A DNA stretch of 64,000 bases from Geosiphon pyriformis (GCA_016748015.1 JAAOMT010000519.1:1-64000), one strand, 5' to 3'. Shown: positions 40,131 to 52,329, numbered from the stretch's first letter. A program made the numbers and translations. Notes: a model not told the origin generated them from the letters alone.

Positions 40131-40449
40131 AAATTTCTTTTCTTGAATCATTTCTATTAAGACAATCTGAAGCGTGCAATAAAATTTAATGATTGTCCTG
40201 AGAAGAGAATTTAGATTTATGAATATCCCTCTTACAGTATTTATATTGCTGGTATTAATAAACAGTCTAATAAAATTTCCTTGGCTGTTGCTTGCATAAA
40301 ATTTATCTTGGATTTTTAGCGAGTGGATAATTTAGAGCTCCACAAAAGTCATTGTATCACCTGAGGACAATCACAATAACGATAACACATTTCGTAAGAC
40401 AATAATTTGTTAAACGGAAAAGAAAACCAAGCTTTCATTCATCCGGACG

Positions 40450-40588
40450 ATTTATACCCGTTTAAGCAATGTCTAACCTTTATATTCTGACGTTTAAAAC
40501 GTAGCCTTTTTGGGAACATAGTTTTAACAAAATTGCTCTTTCTCCATACACTATTTGAAGTTGATAATCCCTTTAATCGGTTGAAAGC
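40450..40588 (+). promoter_or_regulatory. Conserved 5' flank of the Sel1-kinase family
   Basis: The segment from CCGGACGATTTATACCCG through CGTTTAAGCAATGTC to TAACCTT is recognisable upstream of all three family members (here, near 34,546-34,600 and near 23,130-23,175). It is outside the coding region. It may hold promoter or 5'-UTR elements, or may simply be part of the duplicated unit. Confidence 0.4.
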
Positions 40589-43500
40589 ATGTCTTCCACT
40601 TCGTCAAGTGAAAATGCAAATTTACCTATCGACTGGCTTGAAGAAGTATTCATTGTCATCAATGAAAGTTGTCTAAACAATCCTTTTCCAAAAGTTGCCG
40701 AATTGGTGAAAAATTATCTTGAGCACATTCAGAAAACATCTGAAGATTTATTCGATTGCTTAAAGAATAAAATTTCAAAGCGTTCGATAGACTATGTTCT
40801 GCTTGGCTTTTCTTTAGAACATGGGATTGGAACTATTCCTAATTTAACAAGAGCATTTATAAAATTTCAGAAAGCAGCGAACGAAGAAGATTCTTTTGGA
40901 CAATTTTTCTTAGGCCGTTGTTATGATAATGGAATTGGTACTTCACAAGATCAAAGAAAAGCATTTGAACTCTATTCAAAAGCAGCAGAGGCAGGAAATA
41001 TAAGTGCACAAAACAATCTTGGATACTATTATAAAAATGGACTGGAAACCACAAAAAATCTCGAAAAAGCATTTGAACTTTATTTAAAAGCAGCAGATGC
41101 AGGAGATTCAGATGCACAAGTGAATCTTGGACTTTGTTACGAAAATGGATGGGGAACAACAAAAAACGAGGAAAAGGCATTTGAACTCTATTCAAAAGCC
41201 GCAGAGGGGGGAAATTCAGATGTACAAGTAAATCTTGGAGCGTGCTATTTAAACGGATGTGGAACAACAAAAGACGAAGAAAAAGCATTTGAACTTTATT
41301 TCAAAGCAGCAGAGGCGGGATATTTAGATGCACAATACAATCTTGTACTTTGTTACGAAAATGGATGGGGAACAACAAAAAACGAGGAAAAAGCATTTGA
41401 ACTCTATTCAAAAGCCGCAGAAGCGGGACATACAAATGCCCAATCTAATCTTGGAGCGCGTTATTTAAACGGATGGGGAACAACAAAAGACGAAGAAAAA
41501 GCGTTTGAACTCTATTCAAAAGCTGCAGAGGCGGGAGATTCAGATGCACAACTCAATCTTGGATTTTGTTATCAAAATGGATGGGGAACGACAATAAATT
41601 TGGAAAAAGCATTTGAACTCTATTCAAGAGCAGCAGAGGCGGGAGATTCAGATGCACAATTCAATCTTGGACTTTGTTATGAAAATGGATGGGGGACAAC
41701 GAAAAATTTGGAAAAAGCGGTTGAGCTCTATTCAAGAGCAGCAGAAGCGGGAGATTCAGATGCACAATCCAATCTTGGAGCGTGTTATTTAAATGGATGG
41801 GGAACAACGAAAAATGAGGGAAAGGCATTTGAACTCTATTCAAAAGCTGCAGAGGCGGGAGATTCAGATGCACAACTCAATCTTGGATTTTGTTATCAAA
41901 ATGGATGGGGAACGACAATAAATTTGGAAAAAGCATTTGAACTCTATTCAAGAGCAGCAGAGGCGGGAGATTCAGATGCACAATTCAATCTTAAATATTG
42001 TTATGAAAATGGATGGGGAACGACGAAAAATGAAGAAAAAGCATTTGAACTCTACTCAGAAGCAGCAGAAGCGGTACATAGAAATGCACAATCCAATCTT
42101 GGGGCGTGTTATTTTAATGGATGGGGAACAACGAAAAATGAACAAAAAGCATTTGAACTCTATTCAAAAGCAGCAGAGGCGGGAGATTCAGATGCACAAT
42201 ACAATCTTGGACTTTGTTACGAAAATGGATGGGGAACAACAAAAAACGAGGAAAAGGCATTTGAACTCTATTCAAAAGCCGCAGAAGCGGGACATACAAA
42301 TGCCCAATCCAATCTTGGAGCGCGTTATTTAAACGGATGTGGAACAACAAAAGACGAAGAAAAAGCATTTGAACTCTATTCAAAAGCTGCAGAGGCGGGA
42401 GATTCAGATGCACAACTCAATCTTGGATTTTGTTATCAAAATGGATGGGGAACGACAATAAATTTGGAAAAAGCATTTGAACTCTATTCAAGAGCAGCAG
42501 AGGCAGAAGATTCAGATGCACAACTCAGTCTTGGAACGTGTTATTTAAATGGATGGGGAACAACAAAAGATGAAGAAAAAGCATTTGAACTTTATTTAAA
42601 ATCATCAGGGGCTGATAATACAACTGCACAATACAATCTTGGAACGTGTTATTTCAATGGATTGGGAACAACGAAAATTTTGGAAAAAGCAGTTGAACTC
42701 TATTCAAAAGCAGCAGAAGCGGGAGATTCAGATGCACAATCCAATCTTGGAGCGTGTTATTTAAATGGATGGGGAACAACGAAAAATGAGGGAAAGGCAT
42801 TTGAACTCTATTCAAAAGCAGCAGATGGGGGAAATTTATTTGCACAATACAAACTTGGAGCCTGCTATTTAAATGGATCGGGAACAACGAAAGACGAAGA
42901 AAAAACGTTTGAGCTCTATTCAAAAGTAGCAGAGGCGGGAGATTCCGATGCACAACTCAGTCTTGGATTTTGTTATCAATATGGACGAGGAACAACGAAA
43001 AATGAGGGAAAGGCATTTGAACTCTATTCAAAAGCAGCAGAGACGAGCAATACAAATGCACAACACAACCTTGGTGTTTGTTATCAAAATGGATGGGGAA
43101 CAGCGAAAAATGAGGTGAAAGCATTTGAACTCTATTCAAAAGCAGCAGAGGCGGGCAATACAGATGCACAATACAATCTTGGATATTGTTATGAAAATGG
43201 ATGGGGAACAACAAAAAATATGGAAAAAGCATTTGAACTTTATTCAAGAGCATCAGAGGCGGGAAATGTAAGTGCACAAACTAGTCTTGGAGCATGTTAT
43301 CAATTTGGATGGGGAACAGCAAAAAATCTGCAAAAAGCAATTGAAATCTATTCAAAAGCAGCAGAGGCGGGCAGTTTACTTGCACAGATCGATCTCGTGC
43401 ATTTTTATCAAAATGAATTGGGAACAACGAAAAATCAGGAAAAAGTGGGGGATCTAACCTCACAAGATAATCTAGTTTGTTATCAAAATGGATGGGGAAT

Positions 43501-45246
43501 AGCGAAAAATTTGGAAAAAGAATTCATACTTTACTTAAAAGCAGCAGAGGTGGAAAGTGCAAATACGCAATACAACCTTGGATGGTGCTATCAAAATGGA
43601 TGGGGAACAATAAAAAACTTGGAAAAAGCTTTTGAATTGTATACAAAAGCAGCAAAGGCCAAATACCTAAGTTATCAAAGTGAACTTCCTGATTTGAATG
43701 ACCTTGGCCTCACATCAGAGGATCAAGATGACCTTGAACTTTTCATCTTAAAATACCAAAATCGAGGTTTAAAATGTTCGGATAATTTTAGAGGAGAATT
43801 TTTTGATTCTGAGGCTTTCTTTGACGAGCTTTCAGATGAATTCAAGTGTTTTAAGTGTGGTAACTTGTACATAATTATTAATGGATATCCTATATGTCCA
43901 TTTTGTGATAATGACAAAAGTGATAAGCATATATTTAATGCCAGCTTACCAAAATGTCCGGAATGCTATAACACATTAAAAGATCCGCTTTGGTGCAAAT
44001 TTTGTGAATCATCACGATCTTCCAGGTCTTGGCTAACATGGACTAGTGAAAACTTAAATATTGATATGTATATACGAGTAACACAGCAAATATCTGAAAA
44101 TTCCAGGACATATTTGGAATGGATTTGTCCCGACGAGATTTCATTTTTAAATATGGTCGGGTCTGGAGGATTTGGTTTTGTTAAAGAAGGCAGATGGAAG
44201 AGAGGCAAAGTTCTTTTTTGGGACAAGAAAAATCAAAAGCATGAACGAAGTGGTCTTACAAAAGTTGCTTTGAAATGTCTTAAAAATAGCCAAAACATGA
44301 AATATGTCAATTTAATCGAGGTATTTTCTTTTAATAATTTTTTTTAGATTTTCATTATCCCTATTTTTTCTAACACTAGAAAACGTAATGATAGTATGTT
44401 GCACATCTTAATTGTGCTTCTTGCAAGTACATCCTTGAATGCTATGGAATGACAAAAGATGTTACAACTAATGAGTTTGTTATGGTTTTACCATTTGCGG
44501 AACATGGGGACCTCAAAGCGTTTCTCGAGATGAACGAAATCACTCTTACTTGGGAAATGGTTCTTCGTATTCTTCTCCAAATCGTTAGTGGCCTAAGATT
44601 TATACATGATTTAAATCTAGTGCATGGGGACCTACATCCTGGAAATATCCTTGTTCTGAAATCAAATCCTTTAAAAGTTGCCATTGCTGACCTAGGATTT
44701 TGTCGTCCTGCCAATTACTCTCCACAGCCTGATAAAATTTGTGGTGTTGTTCGATACTTAGCACCTGAAATCTGTAACTTGTCGCCTCACACCAAGTATA
44801 GCGATATTTATAGTTGTGCTATTATTTCCTGGGAAATTATTTCAGGAGAAAGACCGTGGAATCATATTGTAGATCCTAAGTCCATTCGAATATATACAAT
44901 TCTGGGAAGGCGCCTCCCAATCCAAAAGCATACACCTCAATGTATCCAGCAAATGATTGAAAAAAATTGGGATGATAAACCGTATTGCCGTGATAGTGCA
45001 GAAGAATTTCAACAAAAAGTTATTGCTGCTCACGATAACTGTAAATTAAATGAATATGTGCGTGGAAAAAAACTTGATTCGAAAAAGATACAATGTTATA
45101 AAAATCAAAGAATCTCAAGCCACATAATTTCTCAAAATGGTAAGCCTTTCATTTATTATATTAAATATTTAAGAAATTTTTGGCTTAACCACTCTTTTTC
45201 AGAGTTGGATTTGGCACTTGATAGCAATAATGGATTAAATCCATAG
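40589..45246 (+). CDS. Sel1-repeat array fused to a protein kinase domain
   Basis: Three exons: 40589-44320, 44395-45139 and 45203-45246 (1506 aa). The last 63-nt intron (GTAAGC...TTTTTCAG) is in frame without a stop, so retention would only add 21 residues. Residues ~75-1030 are about 26 Sel1 units of 36 aa (A-x-NLGxCYxNGWGTTKNxEKAFELYSKAAEAG). A Cys-rich linker follows with four CxxC pairs (CFKC, CPFC, CPEC, CKFC), a probable zinc-binding module, then YLEWICPDEISFL. The kinase has a G-loop GSGGFGFV, VALK (beta-3 Lys), HGDLHPGNIL (catalytic Asp; Arg of HRD is Gly), ADLGF (DFG-equivalent Asp kept) and YLAPE. All phosphotransfer residues are present, so it is predicted active. Sel1 arrays usually bind protein partners. 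Substrate unknown. Confidence 0.92.
40820..43680 (+). repeat. 108-bp tandem repeats encoding Sel1 units
   Basis: The coding sequence is built of ~26 units of 108 bp. Identity between non-adjacent units is much higher than between neighbours. 41,331-41,660 and 42,195-42,524 are nearly identical at an offset of exactly 8 units (864 bp). The segment starting GAGATTCAGATGCACAATCC at 41751 recurs at 42723 (9 units). The 'TTINLEKAFELYSRAAEA' unit occurs three times, 3 and 5 units apart. This indicates recent block duplication or gene conversion within the array. Confidence 0.88.
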
Positions 45247-45386
45247 TTTATGGTATGTAAACAAATCTATGAATTTAAGTTAACTCGTTTAAAATATTTA
45301 ATCATTTCTATTAAAATAGAATTTCCCTGCTCAAGTTTTTGGGGAAACCGACAAACAAAATTAGTAATGACTTTAAATTTATAATA

Positions 45387-45469
<83 letters not shown>

Positions 45470-46487
45470 GAGATTAATTGTTTTTATTAAAATTTAACTT
45501 TAAAATGGGTTGAAACAGATTAAAATTTGGGTCAATAATTGGTCCTTTATAATGATGTTTTCAGCTATAAAGAACTATTATACATGATTTACCAGGATTT
45601 TTTTTTGTTAAGGTAATTTAAAAAACGATTACTTTGTTCAAAAATACTGTATTTTAACTAGAAAAAGTTTCTTATAAATAATATTTATATATAAAAGCTT
45701 TATTCTATCAGATCATTAGTCAAGTTTCAATTTCTAAAATTAATATTTCAAGTAACCCAAATACCGCACAAGTTTAAATGTTTCATATTTTCTCTGATTA
45801 TTTAATCCCTTAAAGGTATTCATATTTCAGAAATTCATCTTTTACTCGATTGATACTACCCGAATTTCTTTATCTGATTTAACTTGAAATTCCTATTAAT
45901 ATCAAAAAGAATAACAGCCTTTTTTGCAACAATAATTGTCTTCTTGTTCGAACTGTTTTTAATACTTTTCTTGCTCTAAAATGTTATATATTACATAAAT
46001 ATCATCATAAATAGATAAAATTCCAGCGACTTCTAAGCTCATCATAATCATTTCTTATATTCCATGCATTAATTCATCATTGCGAATTTAAACAATAAAC
46101 CATGAAATGAATTATTTATCCCTCAAAATTAAAAATTCCAATCAGCTTTCATTCGAATCTATTTAAATCAGGTTTTAGATACTTTTACGGTTAATAATAA
46201 TATTTATAATTATAAAAAAAAATAGTTGTTAATTGAATCTGAAGATTATAAATGACAAAATTTACACGCTACTAAATATTCAAATAGCTTGAAAATTTTC
46301 TTTTAATTCAATATAACATCGTATCTCGGCTGTTATCATGGCTAAATAAATCCCAAATCCTTAGCATATTTGTTGTCATTGCTGGCTTTTTCAATCTTAA
46401 ATTACTTATTTTGTTTTACGGTAAAAAATTAAACTGAAAAATTATAAATTTTTGGGATTAGTGTAAAAAGTTGGATTAAGAAATTTG
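45247..46487. other. Intergenic spacer with a TAA microsatellite
   Basis: A (TAA)n tract at 45,381-45,469 is interrupted by single-base variants (TAG, TAC). The rest is AT-rich and shows no frame or repeat of note up to the truncated Sel1 fragment. Confidence 0.65.
45381..45469. repeat. (TAA)n microsatellite
   Basis: About 29 triplets with two interruptions, downstream of the Sel1-kinase gene. Confidence 0.95.
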
Positions 46488-46869
46488 TACTGGATGGGAT
46501 ATTACCTCTTCTAAGAATCCTTCCCAAGAGAAAAAGGATCGAATGGAGAAAGCTGCGGAATATTTTAAAGAAGCTGCAGATAAAGGAGAAATTCCTGAAG
46601 TTCAACTTCGCTATGCTTCTTGTTTATGGGCCGGTGATGAAGTACCAAAAAGCATTGAAAGGGCCATCAAGTATTTCGAATTGTCCGCTAATAATCAAAA
46701 TCCGACCGCTATGTATAATATCGGCTACATATATTATAAAGGATCAGATGTACTTAAAGATGAAAAAAAGGGGAAACGATATTTGATCTTAGCTGTTTTG
46801 AAGGGTTTACCAAAAGCAGTAGACTTGTGTAAGAAGGAGAATATCCCATTAACCGAAAATTTAGATTAA
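46488..46869 (+). pseudogene. 5'-truncated tail of the MLKL-like/Sel1 gene
   Basis: Matches the last ~120 codons of the gene at 19,741-22,269. YWMGYYLF opens at 46490, a stop/frameshift follows, then NPSQEKKDR leads into an uninterrupted frame from 46543 (MEKAAEYFKEAADKGE, RYASCLWAGDEV, AMYNIGYIYYKGSDV, CKKENIPLTENLD). Two Sel1 units are intact. No kinase or helical part lies upstream, so the piece cannot encode the full protein. The intact 108-codon frame could still be transcribed as a mini-Sel1 protein, but nothing shows that it is. Confidence 0.75.
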
Positions 46870-47560
46870 AATATTATAAAAATATTACATTTTTGTATAA
46901 ATTTATTTATTCTAAGACTTTATTTAGGTTAGAATTAATATTATAAGATATTTTTTGAAATAAATCAATTTCTTAAGCTATTTTTAAAGGATAAATTAAA
47001 ATTTCGAATCACAATGGGAAAAACATATTTCTTGCACTACACACATGGTTGGTCAGGAATTTTTAGACATGGTTTCTTGTGGACGATTTTCTAAGATAGT
47101 CTCGGGTGGTCCACGTTTATTATATAAATAGCGGTTCGACTACTACTAAATAGCGAGCATCTTTTACAAAAATTATATGTAAATTTAGACAAAATAATGT
47201 TTTTAAACAATACTAAATAAACAATTAACAATAATAATAATTAATAGAGCTAATTTTTTTTAAATATATAATTTATCATAGCCAAAAATTATTATCAAAA
47301 TATATTAAAAAGTTGCCTTAAAAAGCAAATATATATTTCATATTTGTAACCTCAGATATCAAGTACAAAAAATTGTTTATGTCCTGAAACTACTTTAAAA
47401 TTATTCTGGTATCTTTTCATCAAAGCTTTTAAAAATCAATTTTTCCAAAAAACCTATTTGGCAATCAGATTTACCTAAAAGACTGATATACTCTTCAATT
47501 ATTTTTTTCCATAGAGAACACACAAAATGATTTTAAAAAATTAAAAAATTAATTTTTTTC
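46870..47560. other. Spacer left of the Fanzor relic
   Basis: AT-rich. At 47,041-47,160 there is a GC-richer segment with a TATA-like element (TTATATAAATAG near 47,120), followed by CGGTTCGACTACTACTAAATAGCGAGC. It could be a transposon end or an old promoter; no inverted partner was found near 48.4 kb. Confidence 0.4.
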
Positions 47561-47599
47561 TTAGCAGATGCAAATAAAAACTCTAGAAGTTCCCCAAAA

Positions 47600-48195
47600 A
47601 TATGGCGTTTAGAAATTGTACGCTTATTGAATTCTTAATTACTAAAAGTGCTATGGGAATTTGTAAGAAACCTCTTCCATTAATCTGCCGAATATATGGA
47701 TGACCTTTGCTCCAATAAAGATAAATTAATAATCTAAATCCAAAAGATTAGAAAAGGCGATTGGGTACATACGTCAAAAGAAATTACACTTGCAGGCAGA
47801 AAAACAGAGAAAGGCTATCTCATTTTTTACTCACGAATTTGATGCTATTGTCATTCCTTCCTTAGAGATATCGGGACATGGTGAATCGAAAAACGAGAAA
47901 ATTTACAGGAAAAACAGTTAGAAAGGTGCTATTCTGGGCGCACTATCAATTTCATCAATGTCTGATCGCCAAGGCAGAAGAATTGGGAGTCAGGGTTATA
48001 CCTCTAAAACTTGTAGCTCGTTTGGAAATATCCACAGAATCGGAGGAATTGTAAGCTTGTTACGGATAGAGATGAAAATAGCGCTCAGGGGATCTTCTTC
48101 CGGGCATTGCTTGATGGAACCTTGGTCCTACAGTGACCATGCAGGAAATAATAGGCGTTACATAGTATTGCCTATTATTGATGTGTTACAATCCA
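47600..48195 (+). pseudogene. Fanzor/TnpB-type RNA-guided nuclease relic
   Basis: Three-frame reading recovers the C-terminal half of a Fanzor (eukaryotic TnpB) protein in the right order. RIY...DLC...DKLI lies at 47689-47731, followed by a basic helix SKRLEKAIGYIRQK. THEFDAIVIPSLE puts the RuvC-II Glu at 47865-47867. MVNRKTRKFTGKTVRKVLFW begins at 47,878, then HYQFHQCLIAKAEELGVRVI. The zinc-finger start GYTSKTCSSFGNIHRIGG is near 47,994, and the RuvC-III motif DRDENSAQGIFFRALLDGT begins at 48065. At least two frameshifts separate these blocks. The first zinc CxxC has become CSSF, the second is disrupted (ACYG with stops), and the RuvC-I Asp region is not visible. TnpB-family proteins cut DNA guided by a transposon-derived RNA. 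This copy is dead. The frame 47958-48209 is a fragment of it. Confidence 0.85.
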
Positions 48196-48622
48196 TCCGT
48201 GAAACTTAACTTAATCCATGAGATTTTTAAGTAAATATCCGAAATTATAAAGTACCCTCAAAACTGAATCCTAAATCAGCAAGAATGATAAACACCACTT
48301 TATTTGTTGAACGTCAAATTTTAAATTGTAGTGGGTAGTACCATATCACTGTGTAAGTTTTTGCTCATGCTGTGTTAACTATTACGAGTGATACCGTCAT
48401 AATGCCATTCACGGCTCAATCATTATTACATAATTGTACACATTTAAAATAATATTGTGTATATTAGGTCGCAGTGCTTGCCGCACAATAGTATTAATTT
48501 GTGAGCATAAGAGTAAACTGCCTTTTTATTTTTAAAAACAGTTTAGTGGCTGCTGTTGGAGTAAATATCATCAATACTGATATCAGTAAAGCATGTTGAT
48601 TATGAACATTGCTTAAACAACT
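48196..48622 (+). promoter_or_regulatory. Intergenic/5' region of the Sec7 gene and possible Fanzor right end
   Basis: No coding sequence is visible. The region is less AT-rich near 48,340-48,500. It would contain the promoter and 5' UTR of the Sec7 gene and, if any survived, the guide-RNA-encoding right end of the Fanzor element. No clear stem-loop or boundary could be fixed by eye. Confidence 0.35.
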
Positions 48623-51600
48623 ATGTCAAATTATCATAAAATATATGTGAAAACATCATCTCAAACTACTAATAGCAATAGTAGTCACGACCCTGTCAAC
48701 GAAAACGACCAACACCAACTTTCACCACCACCTCCTTACAATGAGAAAGTTGTACCTCTAAAACCAATACCTACTTCAACAATCCTTTTAAAATCATCAA
48801 AACCATCGTCGCCTATTCAGAAAACAACTTTAACGAGTAGTGAAGAATCTTCGAATTCAGCCGAAGATTCAACAACTATCACCACAACGACTACTACAAC
48901 TACTGTAAGAACAACCGTCACTACTACCAGAATATCCTCCCAAAATATAGGAAAAGAAAAAGACTCGAATAATCAACTTGATGTTGATAATTTGACTTTG
49001 GAGACACCAATAACAGAAACAGAAGGTCAAAATTTGCCATCCCCGACTTCCCTAAATACCACCACCACGAAACCACTGGTTGATTTCCCTGCAACAAACA
49101 CTCATGTTCTCATTTCCTCAAATTCAACACCAGCAGCAACAATTACCTCGTCTTCAAAAGAGGAATCTCCAACTTCGTCTATTTCAAACCATTCCTCGAC
49201 CACGCCAACAAATGCTGAAATATTGCATTCTATGGAGAATTCAAACTCTCGAATTCAGAATTTTCAAAGAACAGAATCAGCTTCCAGTATTCCAGTCGTA
49301 CATGTAACCACAACTGATGATGAAACGACGTCGGACGGTAATGTGGCTGCTGCTACTTCTGCAATTACTTCCACGAAATCACTCTCAAGTTTACAAAATT
49401 GTGATAGTCGACGAAGTAGCTCATTTATAAATAATAGTTTTACTGAGACACCTAAGCAATATTTGGAGCGTATGCAAGACACGCTTTCCAAATCTGAACT
49501 TTCTACTTTGTTAGCTAAGAAGTAAGTAGTAAAGATAATTAAAAGGTTAATTATGGCTCTATTGAAACTAATTTTTTTCTATGGTTTACCCATTTATAAC
49601 AGCAAAGATGTATTTCATGAAGCCGTATTCCGAACCTATATGGATTCGTTTGCTTTTCACCAGGATCCAATCGATATTGCTTTGAGGTATGGTATGAATT
49701 CTATCATTGATTTTTCAAAAAGTATTTTTTAACCCATATTCTCTTCAGAAAATTTCTTATGGATTGTTGCCTTCCTAAAGAAACTCAACAAATTGATCGT
49801 GTTATGGAAGCCTTTGCAAGGCGTTATCATGAATGTAATCCCGATATCTTTCCATCTGAAGGTATTTTATTTGGTTTTATTTATTGAAAATCCCTTACTG
49901 TCATTAACCCATTCAATTTTTTCAGATACTGCCTACATTTTGGCATTTTCTTTGTTGATGTTACACACTGATGCATTTAATAAGAGTGTGAAGCGTAAAA
50001 TGACGAAAAGAGAATTTGTTCAGAATTCTCGGATTGATGGCGTACCCTCGGAAATTTTAGAGGTATGTATCATGTAAAGCAAAATTTATGCAGTCCATAA
50101 TTTTCCATTTTATTAAAAATCTCATGAATTTTAGATTCTATACGACAATGTTACCTTCACACAATTCATTTATGCTGAGGATGATACAGATGTCAATGGC
50201 TTAAAGATGCTCGCTTCACCGACTGAATATCGACAATCTCGGCTATTTGGATCTTCAAGGGAGCGAAAACCAACGTCACGACCCAAAAATGATCCATATT
50301 ATGTGATTCAAAATGTAAGTTTTATTAAATTGAAAGGTACTTTGAGCATTTCGGCCTTTTTATGGGCTGTAATAGATATTGAAAAAATCACTAAGCTCCA
50401 TTATCTAAATTTCATCTCAAACCCAAATTCAGAAAACACAAACTGAATTCACACCAACACTTCGAAATATCGTACCGCTTGAAAATCCGTACTCATACAA
50501 AGGTACTCTTCCCGTAATGGACACTCATTATTTACATCGTGCTTTCATAAATGCACATACAATTCGTATCACTGGCGTGAGAGCACGTAGAAACAGTGGT
50601 GAACCTTTTCATCCTACTGTATCTTCTGATCCTTCTTGGGAGGATGACGAGAAAGCGGGAACCTTTCTCTTGAAAATAACAAAAGCTGGAAGGTTAAGTC
50701 GCAAGGTAGATCTTGTGGAAGGTGGAAAGAAAGCGACAGGATTTTTAAGGAGTTGGAAAGAGTTTGGTGTCATCTTGAGTGGAAGTCAGCTAATGTTTTT
50801 TAAAGACAGTTCATGGTTCGACAATCAAATGAGTGAATTTCTGAATACTTTGGTTTGTGCGAGACGTTTGAATTGTGTTTTGTACTTTTGTAAATTTCAC
50901 TCAACTAAAACTCATGGTTACGTTTTAAAGAATGCTACCAAGATCCCAGTCCTCAAGCCAGATGTAATTCTTATGACTGCGGATTCAGTGGCAGTTTTCG
51001 ATAAAAGTTATAAAAAATATCCACACGTGTTTCGTCTGGTTGGACCAAAAGGACAACAATACCTGTTTGAGGCTAGCGATGAGGAACAAATGAATGACTG
51101 GATCATCAAAATCAATTACGCTGCGGCTTTTAGGACAGCTGGAGTCAAGATGAGGCATTACAATGGCGATACTGTCAACCATGAAAAGGAAAAAACCCGA
51201 AAAAATAGGCGATTATTTCATCAAATTTACTCACAACCTCAAGATAATCTCATCCTCAAAGATAAATCTGGAAGGCCTGATGTTTTGCAGGTGGGAATAT
51301 TTTTTGAATTAATTAAATAATTCTTATTTTTATATACCTTAACTTCATAAAATTATTCTTTTATTTCATTAGTCTAAAATTGAAGGATTAGGAAGTAAGA
51401 TAGCCACTCTTACCTCTCAGCTGAATACTGATGTGCGATTCATCAAAAACCTTACCGTTATGATTCCTTATCGAGCAACAACACGCGATCGAATCATCAC
51501 GGTAGCGACCGAAGTAGGAAAACGGATTAAGCAAACTTGTCTTGAATTAACACGGCTGCTTTGCTACCACGAAATTATGGAAAAAGATTTATGTCAATCT

Positions 51601-52329
51601 GTGATGGAGGAAGAAGATTATTGGTCGAAGCGAAGAAGCACGAGCAAGAGTGGGTACGATCGAAAATATCGAGGCAAATATCATAAACGTGAAGTACTTT
51701 CAGAATATGATAAAAATGATAAACGTAATCGGCAAAATACAATGACAACCAATTCTACTTTGGGTTCAGCAACACATAGTCCCGATTCATCATTGACATA
51801 TTCAATTCTTTTAACGCCTACCCAAACGCCATCCGATTTCGATTTCATTCAACCAATCGATTTTGATGAATTTGATGGTGGCAATCTTAATAACAATTTG
51901 TATGGAGTTGGAACCAGCAACAGTGCTGAAAAAAATAAAAATGACAAGCAAAACAATCAAGAACAAAAAAAATTGAACGTACGAGATGATGCTAGTAGTT
52001 TTGTGGAAATAGGATTTGAAGAAGGCAAAGATTTGGAAAATTTTTCTGGGATCGATCTTTTACATGCATCATCATTAACTTCAACAAAAATTTCAGAAAA
52101 TGAGTTAAGGATAAATTATTTGAGCTTAGCAGACGAAGAACTAAATACTTTAGAGACTCGTGTTCAAGAACCTATTGAAAACCTTATAATAGTGGGACAG
52201 GAAAAAACTGAAGCTGACGATGAGAAAATAGAGAAACGAGAACAGGAAGATTTGGTTCAATGGGTGGAGGAAGAGAATGATTCTGGGGATGAACAATTTG
52301 TAGATGCAGAAGAGGGTGATTTACCATGA
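48623..52329 (+). CDS. Sec7-PH domain Arf guanine-nucleotide exchange factor (Syt1-like)
   Basis: Seven exons in consistent phase: 48623-49521, 49603-49686, 49749-49861, 49926-50062, 50135-50314, 50433-51290 and 51373-52329 (1075 aa). Residues 1-290 are Ser/Thr-rich and disordered (poly-Thr, PPPPYNE). The Sec7 domain covers ~300-420: [20 protein letters not shown] with the catalytic glutamic finger (E of PKE), then [17 protein letters not shown] and [16 protein letters not shown] domain follows ([20 protein letters not shown] ... [31 protein letters not shown]). The C-terminus is coiled, then acidic. Such proteins load GTP on Arf GTPases at Golgi/endosome membranes; yeast Syt1 has this order. 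A 78-nt in-frame segment at 50853-50930 (GT...AAAG) could be an additional intron, since it interrupts the PH domain. Likely functional housekeeping gene. Confidence 0.93.

Noticed and set aside
40857-43463. Several long minus-strand and shifted plus-strand frames across the Sel1 array
   Set aside because: They are shadows generated by the 108-bp periodicity of the real Sel1 coding frame.
46990-48500. Possible terminal inverted repeats of the Fanzor element
   Set aside because: Compared 46,990-47,160 with the reverse complement of 48,360-48,520 by eye and found no convincing match.
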